From positions 1 to 11,478 of the forward strand of contig JBNJDW010000045.1 of NCBI GenBank assembly GCA_051745265.1: 11,478 bases of DNA. Direction: 5' to 3'. The notes below the pieces were generated by a model. The model did not search any database. It saw only the letters and a list, made by a program, of their open reading frames with translations, and was not told the DNA's origin. A program made the translations under genes and the position numbers. This document shows positions 1 through 6,086 of the stretch, piece after piece. Each line of letters starts with the position of its first letter. Position 1 is the stretch's first letter. The stretch comes from JBNJDW01 sp051745265. GTDB lineage: Bacteria; Pseudomonadota; Alphaproteobacteria; Micavibrionales; CSBR16-224.

Positions 1-1068
1 AGCCTTGGTATAAAAACCGGCAATATTGACCAGAATATGGCGGTCCTTCATATCCTGCGGAAACCAGCGCCAGCGTTCCATGGCAAGTTTGATCTGATCA
101 ATGCGGTCATCATAAGATGTGTTCAGGGCCTTTAGGGTCTGGGGACCGATAACACCATCAATTTTCTGACCATGGAAATACTGATATTCGGCAATCTTTT
201 TTAATAGATCATTATCATAAATCAGTTCAGGTTTTTTCTTCGTAGAAGTGTTTTCATCTGTATCCATAGCAGCTTTGCGGCGATCGGCCAGTTTCCTGAC
301 AGATTCGGCGTTGGCAATACGGCCATGATCAACCCAGATGTCACGGGGAAGAATGCCGTCATAATCATAATGTTCCATCCGGGCGCGGATTTGGGGGATG
401 ATATCATGGCTTTCACCGGGGTAAACTATGGTGCCGGGTTCGGCCTTTATCTCAAACCAGCGATCCTGATCGCGACGCGCCCGCTGTTGGGCAAGATGCT
501 TTTTCAGTTGTTGATATTCTTCCTGCTGTGGTTCCAGCCGGGCAAGTATATCTTCGGGCTTTCGGCTGTTGATAAGATCAGAGAAATAGGATTCAAGATT
601 AATGCCTTCCGGCGGCATAAAGATCATCGGATCAAAACTTTGTGCATCAACAGCACCATGGCTGAGAGCGTGCAGGTATTTCAAAACAGCGCGGCTTAAC
701 TGCCATTCCCGTTTTACGGGCAGATCCGTTTGATCATCGGCGCTTTGCAGGTTTTTTAATACGGAAGCCAGGCTGTAATGTGCAGAGGACAGGCCGTTTT
801 GTGCGGCAGAATTCTGTATTGCCTTATTCATCCGGTCGATATCGGTCAGGGCCCGGTTGTTGTCATCAAACCAGACGGGTTGATAATTCCGGTCAGCGTA
901 AAACTTTTTTAAAAGCTCAGTGTTTTTGCCAGAGCTGCTGTGCGAGCTGTTTTCTATATAGTCTGCCAGATCAGCGGCAAAGTTGGCCGACGCAGGTAGA
1001 GGGGTAAGGCATATTGTAACAACAGCGGTTAGGATACATATGTATTTTATTGAAATGATCCGCGACAT
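1..1068 (-). CDS. L,D-transpeptidase, YcbB/LdtD-like, secreted; 3' part off the left edge
   Basis: L,D-transpeptidases of this family make 3-3 cross-links in peptidoglycan in the periplasm. The frame is open for 356 codons from ATG 1068 to base 1, so the stop and the catalytic YkuD domain with its Cys lie outside the window. What is seen: a signal peptide (residues 1-28, hydrophobic 10-22, likely cleavage after PASA); the family's N-terminal scaffold opening with FYADRNYQPVWF at 56-67; a variable middle; a peptidoglycan-binding-like segment at about 285-316 (YFHGQKIDGVIGPQTLKALN at 297-316); and the family stretch MERWRWFPQDM (330-340) leading into the catalytic domain. Family members are usually about 550-600 residues, so roughly 200 are missing by window truncation, not mutation. 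An AAGGA ribosome binding site sits 5-6 nt upstream of the ATG. It is monocistronic: the hemerythrin gene upstream ends in its own terminator. A GGAAC-type promoter candidate lies at 1107-1131. The family assignment is firm; activity cannot be judged. Confidence 0.85.
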   Translation of the reverse strand, partial: MSRIISIKYICILTAVVTICLTPLPASANFAADLADYIENSSHSSSGKNTELLKKFYADRNYQPVWFDDNNRALTDIDRMNKAIQNSAAQNGLSSAHYSLASVLKNLQSADDQTDLPVKREWQLSRAVLKYLHALSHGAVDAQSFDPMIFMPPEGINLESYFSDLINSRKPEDILARLEPQQEEYQQLKKHLAQQRARRDQDRWFEIKAEPGTIVYPGESHDIIPQIRARMEHYDYDGILPRDIWVDHGRIANAESVRKLADRRKAAMDTDENTSTKKKPELIYDNDLLKKIAEYQYFHGQKIDGVIGPQTLKALNTSYDDRIDQIKLAMERWRWFPQDMKDRHILVNIAGFYTKA

Positions 1069-1106
1069 AAGAATCCTTTGATTGGTTTTATTATTGTTAC
1101 CTTACA

Positions 1107-1131
1107 TACTGATTTTTATGGTCACGGTTCC
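1107..1131 (-). promoter_or_regulatory. Candidate ECF/EcfG-like promoter of the L,D-transpeptidase gene
   Basis: On the minus strand GGAAC (1127-1131) is followed after exactly 16 nt by AGTA (1107-1110). The -35 is perfect for EcfG, but the -10 keeps only the GT core of CGTT. The ATG is about 38 nt downstream, like the other candidates here. It is the weakest of the six perfect-GGAAC sites. Confidence 0.4.
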
Positions 1132-1147
1132 ACAAGCGCGCAAATAT

Positions 1148-1179
1148 AAAAAAACCGATGCTGTATTCATCAGCACCGG
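1148..1179 (-). terminator. Rho-independent terminator after the hemerythrin-like gene
   Basis: Read on the minus strand, CCGGTGCTG and CAGCATCGG form a 9-bp stem (one G-U pair) around a 7-nt loop, followed by seven T (plus-strand A-run 1148-1154). It begins about 28 nt after the hemerythrin stop. It separates that gene from the transpeptidase gene downstream. Confidence 0.85.
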
Positions 1180-1207
1180 CATTGCGTTTTAATTCTGAAA
1201 AGGGATA

Positions 1208-1690
1208 TCAGTCCTGAGCATTGACCTGCAGACGTTTGGTGATTTTTGTCTTTTGCTTTTCTTTTTTAAGATTTCGGCGCAAGGTTTTTTCAAGATCCGT
1301 GGCTTGCCTGTCATTGATCACCGATTGCGCTTTGGGGAATAATTCATGTTCGTCATCATGGATATGAAATTCCAGTTCTTCTTTTAACTGCTGGAATTTG
1401 CGCAGCCAAAGCGGGCCGGATAAATCAGGATCGGTTAATATGCTGAGCATATCTTCGATTTCTTCCTGTTCTTCCTTGTAAAAAGAAACCTTGTCATGCG
1501 TTTTTTCGTGGTCTTTCAGCGCATCGTATAATGTTGCTTGTTCTGCCCGGGCATTAATGACCAGTGCCTCTTTAAGCTTGTTGAAAAGCTTGTTGCGCTT
1601 CTCTGTTTCCTGCTCACCACATTTTTCAATACGGTCCAGATAGTTGAGAATTTCGTCATGCTCTTTTTTTAATGTTGTGTATATAGTCAT
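1208..1690 (-). CDS. Hemerythrin-like (HHE cation-binding) protein with altered ligand residues
   Basis: A 160-residue all-helical cytoplasmic protein without signal peptide or membrane segment. Its layout matches the HHE four-helix bundle, which holds a non-heme di-iron centre for O2, NO or iron handling. Visible ligand candidates are H11 (KKEHDEI), E50 (NARAEQATLY), H109 and E114 (HIHDDEHELFP). Two positions that are normally His in this pattern appear replaced: N46 (usual HxxxE) and Q75 (usual EEHEEI, here EEQEEI). Iron binding may therefore be altered or lost, although H61, H65, H111 and H115 are nearby. The C-terminal 25 residues are Lys/Arg rich. The ATG at 1690 has AAAGGA 8 nt upstream. 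The gene is monocistronic, with its own terminator at 1148-1179 and the best EcfG-like promoter of the window at 1743-1767, so general-stress induction is inferred. The fold is fairly sure; the biochemical role is not. Confidence 0.75.
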   Translation of the reverse strand: MTIYTTLKKEHDEILNYLDRIEKCGEQETEKRNKLFNKLKEALVINARAEQATLYDALKDHEKTHDKVSFYKEEQEEIEDMLSILTDPDLSGPLWLRKFQQLKEELEFHIHDDEHELFPKAQSVINDRQATDLEKTLRRNLKKEKQKTKITKRLQVNAQD

Positions 1691-1742
1691 GGTTTTGATC
1701 CTTTAAATCCTGCAGGTCACAAATGCGGCTTCTATTTATTCT

Positions 1743-1767
1743 AACGATGTCTTTTGTCAAAGGTTCC
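1743..1767 (-). promoter_or_regulatory. EcfG-type promoter of the hemerythrin-like gene (GGAAC-N16-CGTT)
   Basis: Minus strand: GGAAC (1763-1767), exactly 16 nt, then CGTT (1743-1746). This is a complete match to the alphaproteobacterial general stress response consensus. Transcription would start near 1735, giving a leader of about 45 nt before ATG 1690. Confidence 0.72.
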
Positions 1768-1798
1768 CGTGCGGTTCTGGCTTTAATACCGGAATAGC

Positions 1799-1823
1799 GG
1801 AACGATTTTTTCGGTATTGTGTA
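1799..1823 (+). promoter_or_regulatory. Candidate ECF/EcfG-like promoter of the OB-repeat protein gene
   Basis: Plus strand: GGAAC (1799-1803), 16 nt, TGTA (1820-1823). It stands back to back with the hemerythrin promoter, with 31 nt between the two -35 boxes. The start codon is 45 nt beyond the -10. The -10 is a variant of CGTT, so confidence is moderate. Confidence 0.45.
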
Positions 1824-1868
1824 AGTAAGGCTGTGTTTAACCAAGTCTGAAAAAAAAGGAATTAAGAC

Positions 1869-2582
1869 ATGAAAAATAAAATTATTGGCGGTCTGATGGC
1901 CGTGACGTTTCTGGCAACGGCGCCGATGGCCTTTGCAGAAACAACAACAAATACACAAGCTGGCAGCAATATGGAGACAACGCAAAACCCGTTGCCATCA
2001 TATCAGGATGACTCGCAGGTCACATTAAACGGCACCATTACGGAAGTCCGCGATGATGAGTTTGATTTGAATTACGGCGAAGGCGTCATTACGGTCGAGC
2101 TTGACGAATGGGGCTGGGATGATAGCAATATGGCATATCTGCGATCCGGCGATGAAGTCACCGTCAATGGTGTGATTGATGATGATCTGTTCGAAGGCCG
2201 CGAGGTCAAAGCAGATAACCTGTATCTGAACCGTGAATTCGTTTATCTGACCCCTGAAGAACAGTCAAATGCAGCGCGCAACAATCGTAATGTTAATATG
2301 GAGGCCCTGGAAGACGGCAGCTATATCACCATGACCGGTGTTGTTGTGGAGCAGGATGGCGCTGAATTCACCCTGAGAGGTAACGGCCAGAACCTGCGTG
2401 TCGATACGGAGGATCTGGGCTATAACCCGTTTGATGAAGACGGATTACAGCGTGTTCAGCAAGGTGACCGTATACAGGTCTATGGCGCCATTGATGATGG
2501 TTTCTTTGAAACCCGTGAGCTTGAAGCGGACCGGATTATCAGTCTTTCTCAGGTCAACGGAAACAGAAATCAGAACCAGTAA
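1869..2582 (+). CDS. Secreted acidic protein with two tandem OB-fold-like (BOF/YgiW-like) repeats
   Basis: 237 residues. A signal peptide (1-23, MKNK start, hydrophobic core, cleavage after MAFA) points to the periplasm. The mature protein is acidic and contains two similar beta-rich units at about 50-120 and 151-226. Each has an opening V.L.G or I.M.G strand and ends in the shared pattern GD-x-(V/I)-x-V-x-G-x-IDD-xx-FE-x-RE-(V/L)-x-AD (from G94 and G199). This is typical of the small OB-fold stress-tolerance proteins such as YgiW/YdeI, here duplicated and joined by a Asn-rich linker (residues 128-147). The tail is Asn/Gln rich. ATG 1869 has AAGGA 8 nt upstream. It is monocistronic, ending in a strong terminator at 2605-2636. 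An envelope-stress role is inferred from fold and promoter; the ligand is unknown. It could also be an unrelated beta-barrel repeat protein. Confidence 0.7.
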   Translation: MKNKIIGGLMAVTFLATAPMAFAETTTNTQAGSNMETTQNPLPSYQDDSQVTLNGTITEVRDDEFDLNYGEGVITVELDEWGWDDSNMAYLRSGDEVTVNGVIDDDLFEGREVKADNLYLNREFVYLTPEEQSNAARNNRNVNMEALEDGSYITMTGVVVEQDGAEFTLRGNGQNLRVDTEDLGYNPFDEDGLQRVQQGDRIQVYGAIDDGFFETRELEADRIISLSQVNGNRNQNQ

Positions 2583-2604
2583 TTTTGATTTACTGATTTG
2601 GAAA

Positions 2605-2636
2605 GTCGGCGGACACATATCCGCCGGCTTTTTTTT
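2605..2636 (+). terminator. Rho-independent terminator after the OB-repeat gene
   Basis: GTCGGCGGA and TCCGCCGGC form a 9-bp stem (one G-U pair) around the 6-nt loop CACATA, followed by eight T (2629-2636). It starts 22 nt after the stop codon. Confidence 0.92.
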
Positions 2637-2642
2637 ATGTTC

Positions 2643-2668
2643 TGAACTTTCTTTCCTTTCTGTTCGTT
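2643..2668 (+). promoter_or_regulatory. Possible EcfG-like promoter of the 57-residue protein gene
   Basis: TGAAC (2643-2647), 17 nt, CGTT (2665-2668). There is one mismatch in the -35 and a perfect -10. It begins 7 nt past the preceding terminator and its -10 ends 29 nt before ATG 2698. The spacer is one longer than in the other sites, still within the range known for EcfG. Confidence 0.38.
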
Positions 2669-2697
2669 TGTACACTGATAGAAAGAAGGAGAGGATC

Positions 2698-2871
2698 ATG
2701 GAAGATCAACAGATCAAAGAAAACATAACCCGGGAATTAACCGAAATGGGCGAAAGCCCGGGTAAAGAAGGCCGGAAAGAAATCATCCATCGCCTTGCCA
2801 GGAAATATAACATCTCTGATGAGATTGTTGAAAAGCACATCGCTGAATGGGAAGCCGGTAAGGGCGATTAA
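2698..2871 (+). CDS. Small acidic protein, 57 residues, unknown function
   Basis: ATG 2698 is preceded by a strong AAGGAG ribosome binding site (AAGGAGAGGATC before the ATG), which makes this the real start. Longer readings of the frame would run back through the terminator at 2605-2636 and the OB-repeat gene. The protein is short, charged and soluble. It has a Glu-rich helix (1-18), a Gly/Pro turn around 18-24 and a helix-loop-helix (about 26-50, with IIHRLARKYNIS then DEIVEKHIAEW). The second half looks a little like a helix-turn-helix, but nothing more specific can be claimed. No family recognised. It forms its own unit between a terminator upstream and the bidirectional terminator at 2889-2919. 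A candidate stress promoter (2643-2668) suggests it is a small stress-induced protein. Confidence 0.75.
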   Translation: MEDQQIKENITRELTEMGESPGKEGRKEIIHRLARKYNISDEIVEKHIAEWEAGKGD

Positions 2872-2888
2872 TTTAATTATACCGTAAT

Positions 2889-2919
2889 AAAAAAACCCCT
2901 CTGTGTAGAGGGGCTTTTT
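2889..2919. terminator. Bidirectional rho-independent terminator between converging genes
   Basis: CCCCTCT and AGAGGGG form a perfect 7-bp stem (2896-2902 with 2907-2913) with the tetraloop GTGT. Seven A precede it and CTTTTT follows, so it can stop transcription from both the small gene (plus) and the Thr/Arg-rich gene (minus). Confidence 0.9.
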
Positions 2920-2940
2920 ATATGGACTAATAATGCTGTA

Positions 2941-3597
2941 TTATTTGTTCAGACGGGTTCTTGAACGGGTTTCAAGCGTTACGTCTTCATCGTTATAGGC
3001 CTGATTCAGTGCTGCTTTCAGTTTCTGATCAATCCTTTTATTCCCAATATCACGATACATCTCTCTTTTTGTCTCAGGGCTTGTCCGTTCAATGGTTGTT
3101 GTCGTTGTGCCAACGGCCGTTTCTATATCAGACAGGCGTTCGGGGCTATAGAGGTTGTCGGACTGCCGCGCTGTCGGTGTACCGGTCCGGGCCCGTGCCG
3201 TTCTGTTATTCGCATCTGACGCGCTGCGCAGATTGCTTTGTGTCTGGTATCGACTGGTATTTTGCGGCCCACGCCGGGTTTCTTCGATGGTAACAGAATT
3301 CCGTGACCGGGCTATTGCCGGGCCGGAGCGGGTAATGATTTCACCACCGCGGGCCGAAGCCGTTGTCTCCGCACCATAGGCCGTTCGGTTCTGGCTGCGG
3401 GCCGTGTTGTCTTTGCCAACCACAGTGCGGGTGGTTTTCGATGTTGTTGTGGTGGTTGCCGGATTTGTGGTTTGGGCAGAATAACCTGTATTTGCACTGC
3501 TGCTTTGTCCATAGGCCGGTGCGACTGACAGGGTCAGGGCAATTGCGGAGGCAGAAAGCAGACCTTTAAAGTGTTTTTTTGAATATGTGTGTCTCAT
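2941..3597 (-). CDS. Secreted Thr/Ser/Arg-rich low-complexity protein, unknown function
   Basis: 218 residues. The N-terminus is basic (MRHTYSKKHFKG), followed by a hydrophobic core and a likely signal peptidase site near residue 28-30 (VAPAYG), so it is exported. The mature part is low complexity: Thr-rich runs at about 48-56 and 165-169, many Asn/Gln and scattered Arg, giving a basic protein with little predicted order. The last 45 residues are more regular (KREMYRDIGNKRIDQKLKAA) and probably helical. No Cys is seen. No family recognised. ATG 3597 has AAGGA 8 nt upstream; a possible earlier ATG at 3605 meets a stop after three codons. It ends at the bidirectional terminator and has a good EcfG-like promoter at 3647-3671. 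A role on the envelope or outside the cell under stress is only an inference. Confidence 0.7.
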   Translation of the reverse strand: MRHTYSKKHFKGLLSASAIALTLSVAPAYGQSSSANTGYSAQTTNPATTTTTSKTTRTVVGKDNTARSQNRTAYGAETTASARGGEIITRSGPAIARSRNSVTIEETRRGPQNTSRYQTQSNLRSASDANNRTARARTGTPTARQSDNLYSPERLSDIETAVGTTTTTIERTSPETKREMYRDIGNKRIDQKLKAALNQAYNDEDVTLETRSRTRLNK

Positions 3598-3646
3598 GTG
3601 TTCATTCCTTTTGTTCAGAGGGTGGTTTAGCCATTCTTGTGTAACA

Positions 3647-3671
3647 AACCTAATTTTCGCCTGAGAGTTCC
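3647..3671 (-). promoter_or_regulatory. EcfG-like promoter of the Thr/Arg-rich secreted protein gene
   Basis: Minus strand: GGAAC (3667-3671), 16 nt, GGTT (3647-3650). The -35 is perfect and one base differs in the -10. ATG 3597 lies about 49 nt downstream of the -10. Confidence 0.55.
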
Positions 3672-3680
3672 CGAAAGATC

Positions 3681-3722
3681 ATGGCGGTAAATGCCTATGA
3701 CCCGCCCATTTTGATGGGGGCG
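3681..3722 (+). other. Inverted repeats in the kinase upstream region
   Basis: The 264-nt gap 3598-3861 holds the minus-strand promoter above and this GC-rich patch. GGCGG (3683-3687) can pair with CCGCC (3702-3706). Alternatively CCCAT (3705-3709) can pair with ATGGG (3714-3718) around a TTTG loop, extended past a two-base bulge. The two stems compete for the same bases. There is no T-run, so it is not a terminator. Whether it is transcribed is unknown. Confidence 0.25.
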
Positions 3723-3848
3723 TTAAGGTGTTATGTTTTGGTAGTGAGGCTTTCCTCGATAAAACTTTTGATTTTGTCTTGATTTTTTTGTGAAAGCTGA
3801 TAGTTACAATCAACAGGTGCTATGGATTCGTTTGCTCAACCTGTTTTT

Positions 3849-3853
3849 AAGGA
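3849..3853 (+). promoter_or_regulatory. Ribosome binding site that sets the kinase start
   Basis: AAGGA lies 8 nt before ATG 3862. The frame is open further back to a GTG at 3790, but that codon has only T-rich sequence upstream and no ribosome binding site. Confidence 0.75.
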
Positions 3854-3861
3854 AAATCTCT

Positions 3862-5115
3862 ATGCTTTGGCGGGTAATAAATCGTGGGATTTCACGTATG
3901 ATGCAGCCTGTGCGCGGCTTGGGGCGCGTGATAAATCGTACCCGCCAGCGGGAGGCAGAATTGAAAGCATGTCATGCTGAGATAGAGCGCCTTGAAAAGG
4001 CCAATGCCTGCAAAACCAATTTCATTGCCACCCTGGGTCATGAGCTTAGAAACCCTCTGGCGGCGATCAGTGGTGGAATACAGATCATGAAAGTGTCACC
4101 GGAGAAAAAAGACTGGGCGCTTGACCTGATGCAGCATAATGTGTGGGCCATTATGTCGCAACTGGATGATCTGATGGATATAACCCGTATTGAACAGGAT
4201 AAAATGAAGCTCAATACGGAAGTTATTTCCTTGCAGGATCAGATCAGGAAAACAGTAGAAAGCATCACCGGCTATATAGAGCCAAAACAACAGGTTTTTA
4301 ATGTCACGCTGCCGCCTGAGGATATCTATATCAATGCGGATCCTGCGCGCTTTAATCAGGTTATCAGTAACCTTGTGACAAATGCGTCTAAATACACGCC
4401 GATCCAAGGCACAGTGTCATTAACCTTAAACCAGCAGGACGGGCAGGCCATTATTGAGGTTGAAGATAACGGCATTGGCATCCCGGAAAATATGCGCGAC
4501 GCTGTTTTTGAACCCTTCCGCCAGGTTGATAATGCCGGTCATGCCTCTGGCGGTGTGGGGATCGGCCTTGCGCTGGTTAAGAAAATAACCAGCCTGCTAG
4601 GCGGTCAGGTTTTTGTGGGGGATGGTACAAATGGTATCGGTACCCGTTTTACTGTTACCTTTCCCGTATCCGCCGAACTGGAGCAGATGAAACCGCAATC
4701 TGAAAACCAGCCCTGTATTCTGCCGGCAGGTTTCCGGGTGCTGGTTATAGATGATAATCGTGACAGCGTCAGTATGCTGCACAGTATGCTTGAAAAGGCC
4801 GGCGCGACCGTCGAAACGGCTACGGATGCCACCATGGGTCTTACCAGGGCCAGGGCCTTTGCGCCGCATTGTATGATCGTTGATATCGGCCTTCCCGATA
4901 TGGATGGTCATGATCTGGTCGGTTTGCTTAAGGAAGAATGTGATACGGATACGCTTTGTATTGCCTTAACCGGATATGGCTATAAAGGGGCCTCTGAAAA
5001 AGCGAAACAGGCCGGTTTTGATCATTATATGATAAAGCCGGCCTGCTTTGATCATTTGCTTAGCCTAATGACTGCGATGCCGGGCGATCAAATGAAGCGA
5101 GCAGCGACTGGATAG
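3862..5115 (+). CDS. Soluble hybrid histidine kinase (HisKA, HATPase, receiver)
   Basis: From ATG 3862 the protein is 417 residues. It has no membrane segment and no recognisable sensor domain; the first 45 residues are basic and helical, leading into a probable coiled coil. HisKA: phospho-accepting H60 in GHELRNPL. HATPase_c: N-box with N173 (NLVTNASKYTP), G1 box DNGIGIP from D202, F-box FEPFRQ at about 216-221 and G2 box GGVGIGLAL at about 230-238, so it looks catalytically complete. Receiver: acidic pair D297/D298, phospho-acceptor D341 (IVDIGLPDMDG), T370 and K392. It probably autophosphorylates on H60 and passes the phosphate to its own receiver, then on to a phosphotransfer protein elsewhere or, by inference, to the adjacent response regulator. 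Its 3' end overlaps that gene by 56 bp in antisense. No GGAAC promoter is seen upstream. How it senses is unknown; a partner protein may supply the input. Confidence 0.88.
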   Translation: MLWRVINRGISRMMQPVRGLGRVINRTRQREAELKACHAEIERLEKANACKTNFIATLGHELRNPLAAISGGIQIMKVSPEKKDWALDLMQHNVWAIMSQLDDLMDITRIEQDKMKLNTEVISLQDQIRKTVESITGYIEPKQQVFNVTLPPEDIYINADPARFNQVISNLVTNASKYTPIQGTVSLTLNQQDGQAIIEVEDNGIGIPENMRDAVFEPFRQVDNAGHASGGVGIGLALVKKITSLLGGQVFVGDGTNGIGTRFTVTFPVSAELEQMKPQSENQPCILPAGFRVLVIDDNRDSVSMLHSMLEKAGATVETATDATMGLTRARAFAPHCMIVDIGLPDMDGHDLVGLLKEECDTDTLCIALTGYGYKGASEKAKQAGFDHYMIKPACFDHLLSLMTAMPGDQMKRAATG

Positions 5116-5449
5116 CATCGAATTCTATAGGTTTTAAAAGATATTGGTCAAAGCCAACATCTGTGGCTTTGCTCATTTTATCCTCATCGCACCAGCCGGA
5201 TTGCGCCACAATATACATATCCTGACCGATGGGCAGTTTGCGTAGCCGGTGGCACAGCTCATACCCATCAATATCGGGCATGCTGATATCAACCATGACC
5301 AGATCAGGTTTCATATCCTCAATCATCATAAGCGCGTCCCGGGCGGAATGGACGATTTGAACGGTGCTGCCCAGTGCTTCAAAGAGCTGACCGGTAATGA
5401 AAGCGCTTGAAACATGGTCATCTACGATAAGGACCTTCTGATTATTCAT
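5060..5449 (-). CDS. Single-domain response regulator (receiver only)
   Basis: 129 residues, essentially one CheY-like receiver with no output domain. Visible: acidic pair D10/D11 after VLIV, phospho-acceptor D54 (VMVDISMPDIDG), S84 in the Thr/Ser switch position and K106 (LLKP). Such proteins act by binding a partner or as phosphate shuttles or sinks. The C-terminal part (GFDQYLLKPIEFD) resembles that of the convergent kinase's own receiver (GFDHYMIKPACFD), which suggests relatedness or a shared kinase. The gene converges on the kinase; the last 18 codons plus stop lie antisense to the kinase 3' end. ATG 5449 has AAGG about 8 nt upstream. A sigma70-like promoter with a perfect TATAAT is at 5481-5509, unlike the GGAAC promoters around it. 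Confidence 0.88.
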   Translation of the reverse strand: MNNQKVLIVDDHVSSAFITGQLFEALGSTVQIVHSARDALMMIEDMKPDLVMVDISMPDIDGYELCHRLRKLPIGQDMYIVAQSGWCDEDKMSKATDVGFDQYLLKPIEFDAIQSLLASFDRPASQSLG

Positions 5450-5480
5450 GTCATACCTTTTAAATATAGTTTTTAATAAA

Positions 5481-5509
5481 ATTATAAGTTGCTATAATAT
5501 CAATTACAA
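5481..5509 (-). promoter_or_regulatory. Candidate sigma70 promoter of the response regulator gene
   Basis: Minus strand: TTGTAA (5504-5509), 17 nt, TATAAT (5481-5486). The -10 is perfect, the -35 matches 4 of 6, and the spacing is optimal. The region is very AT-rich, so chance matches are easier here. It also holds the 10-bp palindrome AAGCATGCTT (5521-5530), of unknown meaning. Confidence 0.5.
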
Positions 5510-5543
5510 ATACCCCAAGGAAGCATGCTTGTAAATATATACT

Positions 5544-6077
5544 TTAGTTGGGACCGCTTTTTGAGGGCAGTCTGATATTAGCCTCGGTCAAGGTATTAAA
5601 AGCCTCCGGGTTACCGGTTGGGATAACACTGATTTTGCCGCTGGTTTCAAGGATAACGGCGCCAACTTTGGTATAATCCGCAATGCCATCGGCGCGGAGT
5701 GCGGCCAGAACTTCTTTTTTATGTATCCGTTCCTGTTTAAGCTGATCATCCAAAAACCGCCCCTGAAACAGCAGTAAAGAAGGTTGAGCCTTGGTCAACC
5801 GGCGGAATGCGGTGAATCTTGTATTCATCCAGGTGATAACAAATTGTAACAAAACCAAAAGCGAAAGCGCCACAATACCATCGGCAATGGTAACATCCTT
5901 TGATATCAGGGTTGACGCCAGCGTGGACCCAAAAGTCACCGTGATAATAAAATCAAAGGCATTCAGCTGTGATAATGTTCTTTTTCCTGAAAGACGCAAT
6001 ATAAAAATCAGCGCGGCATAAATGACCGTGCCGCTGATGATAATGCCTGTCAGGGTTGCCAGACTGTCAAACCACAT
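5544..6077 (-). CDS. DUF421 (YetF-type) membrane protein
   Basis: 177 residues. Three hydrophobic helices lie near the N-terminus (about 9-29, 41-58 and 64-84). A soluble C-terminal domain (about 95-170) follows, as in the DUF421/YetF family of inner-membrane proteins. Family hallmarks seen: GKRTLSQLNAFDFIITVTFG (31-50), then the LLLFQGRFLD start of the cytoplasmic domain and the ending strand pair GAVILETSGKISVIP (139-153). Biochemical function of the family is poorly known; members are often stress- or sporulation-linked. The gene starts 9 nt after the stop of the dehydrogenase gene, so they form one operon and share its GGAAC promoter. The ribosome binding site (AGG, 8 nt before ATG 6077) is weak, which fits translation coupled to the upstream gene. 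No clear terminator follows. Confidence 0.82.
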   Translation of the reverse strand: MWFDSLATLTGIIISGTVIYAALIFILRLSGKRTLSQLNAFDFIITVTFGSTLASTLISKDVTIADGIVALSLLVLLQFVITWMNTRFTAFRRLTKAQPSLLLFQGRFLDDQLKQERIHKKEVLAALRADGIADYTKVGAVILETSGKISVIPTGNPEAFNTLTEANIRLPSKSGPN

Positions 6078-6086
6078 AAGATAAAC

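Noticed and set aside
3629..3724. Short minus-strand open stretch with a protein-like look between the Thr/Arg-rich gene and the kinase
   Set aside because: About 30 codons between two stops, with no start codon or ribosome binding site, and it overlaps the promoter at 3647-3671. Probably chance; I could not support a gene remnant.
3790..3861. Upstream GTG start that would lengthen the histidine kinase by 24 residues
   Set aside because: No ribosome binding site precedes the GTG, only T-rich sequence, while ATG 3862 has AAGGA at good spacing.
5521..5530. Palindrome AAGCATGCTT between the response regulator and DUF421 genes
   Set aside because: A single 10-bp palindrome without a T-run or second copy. 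It could be an operator, but nothing supports this.
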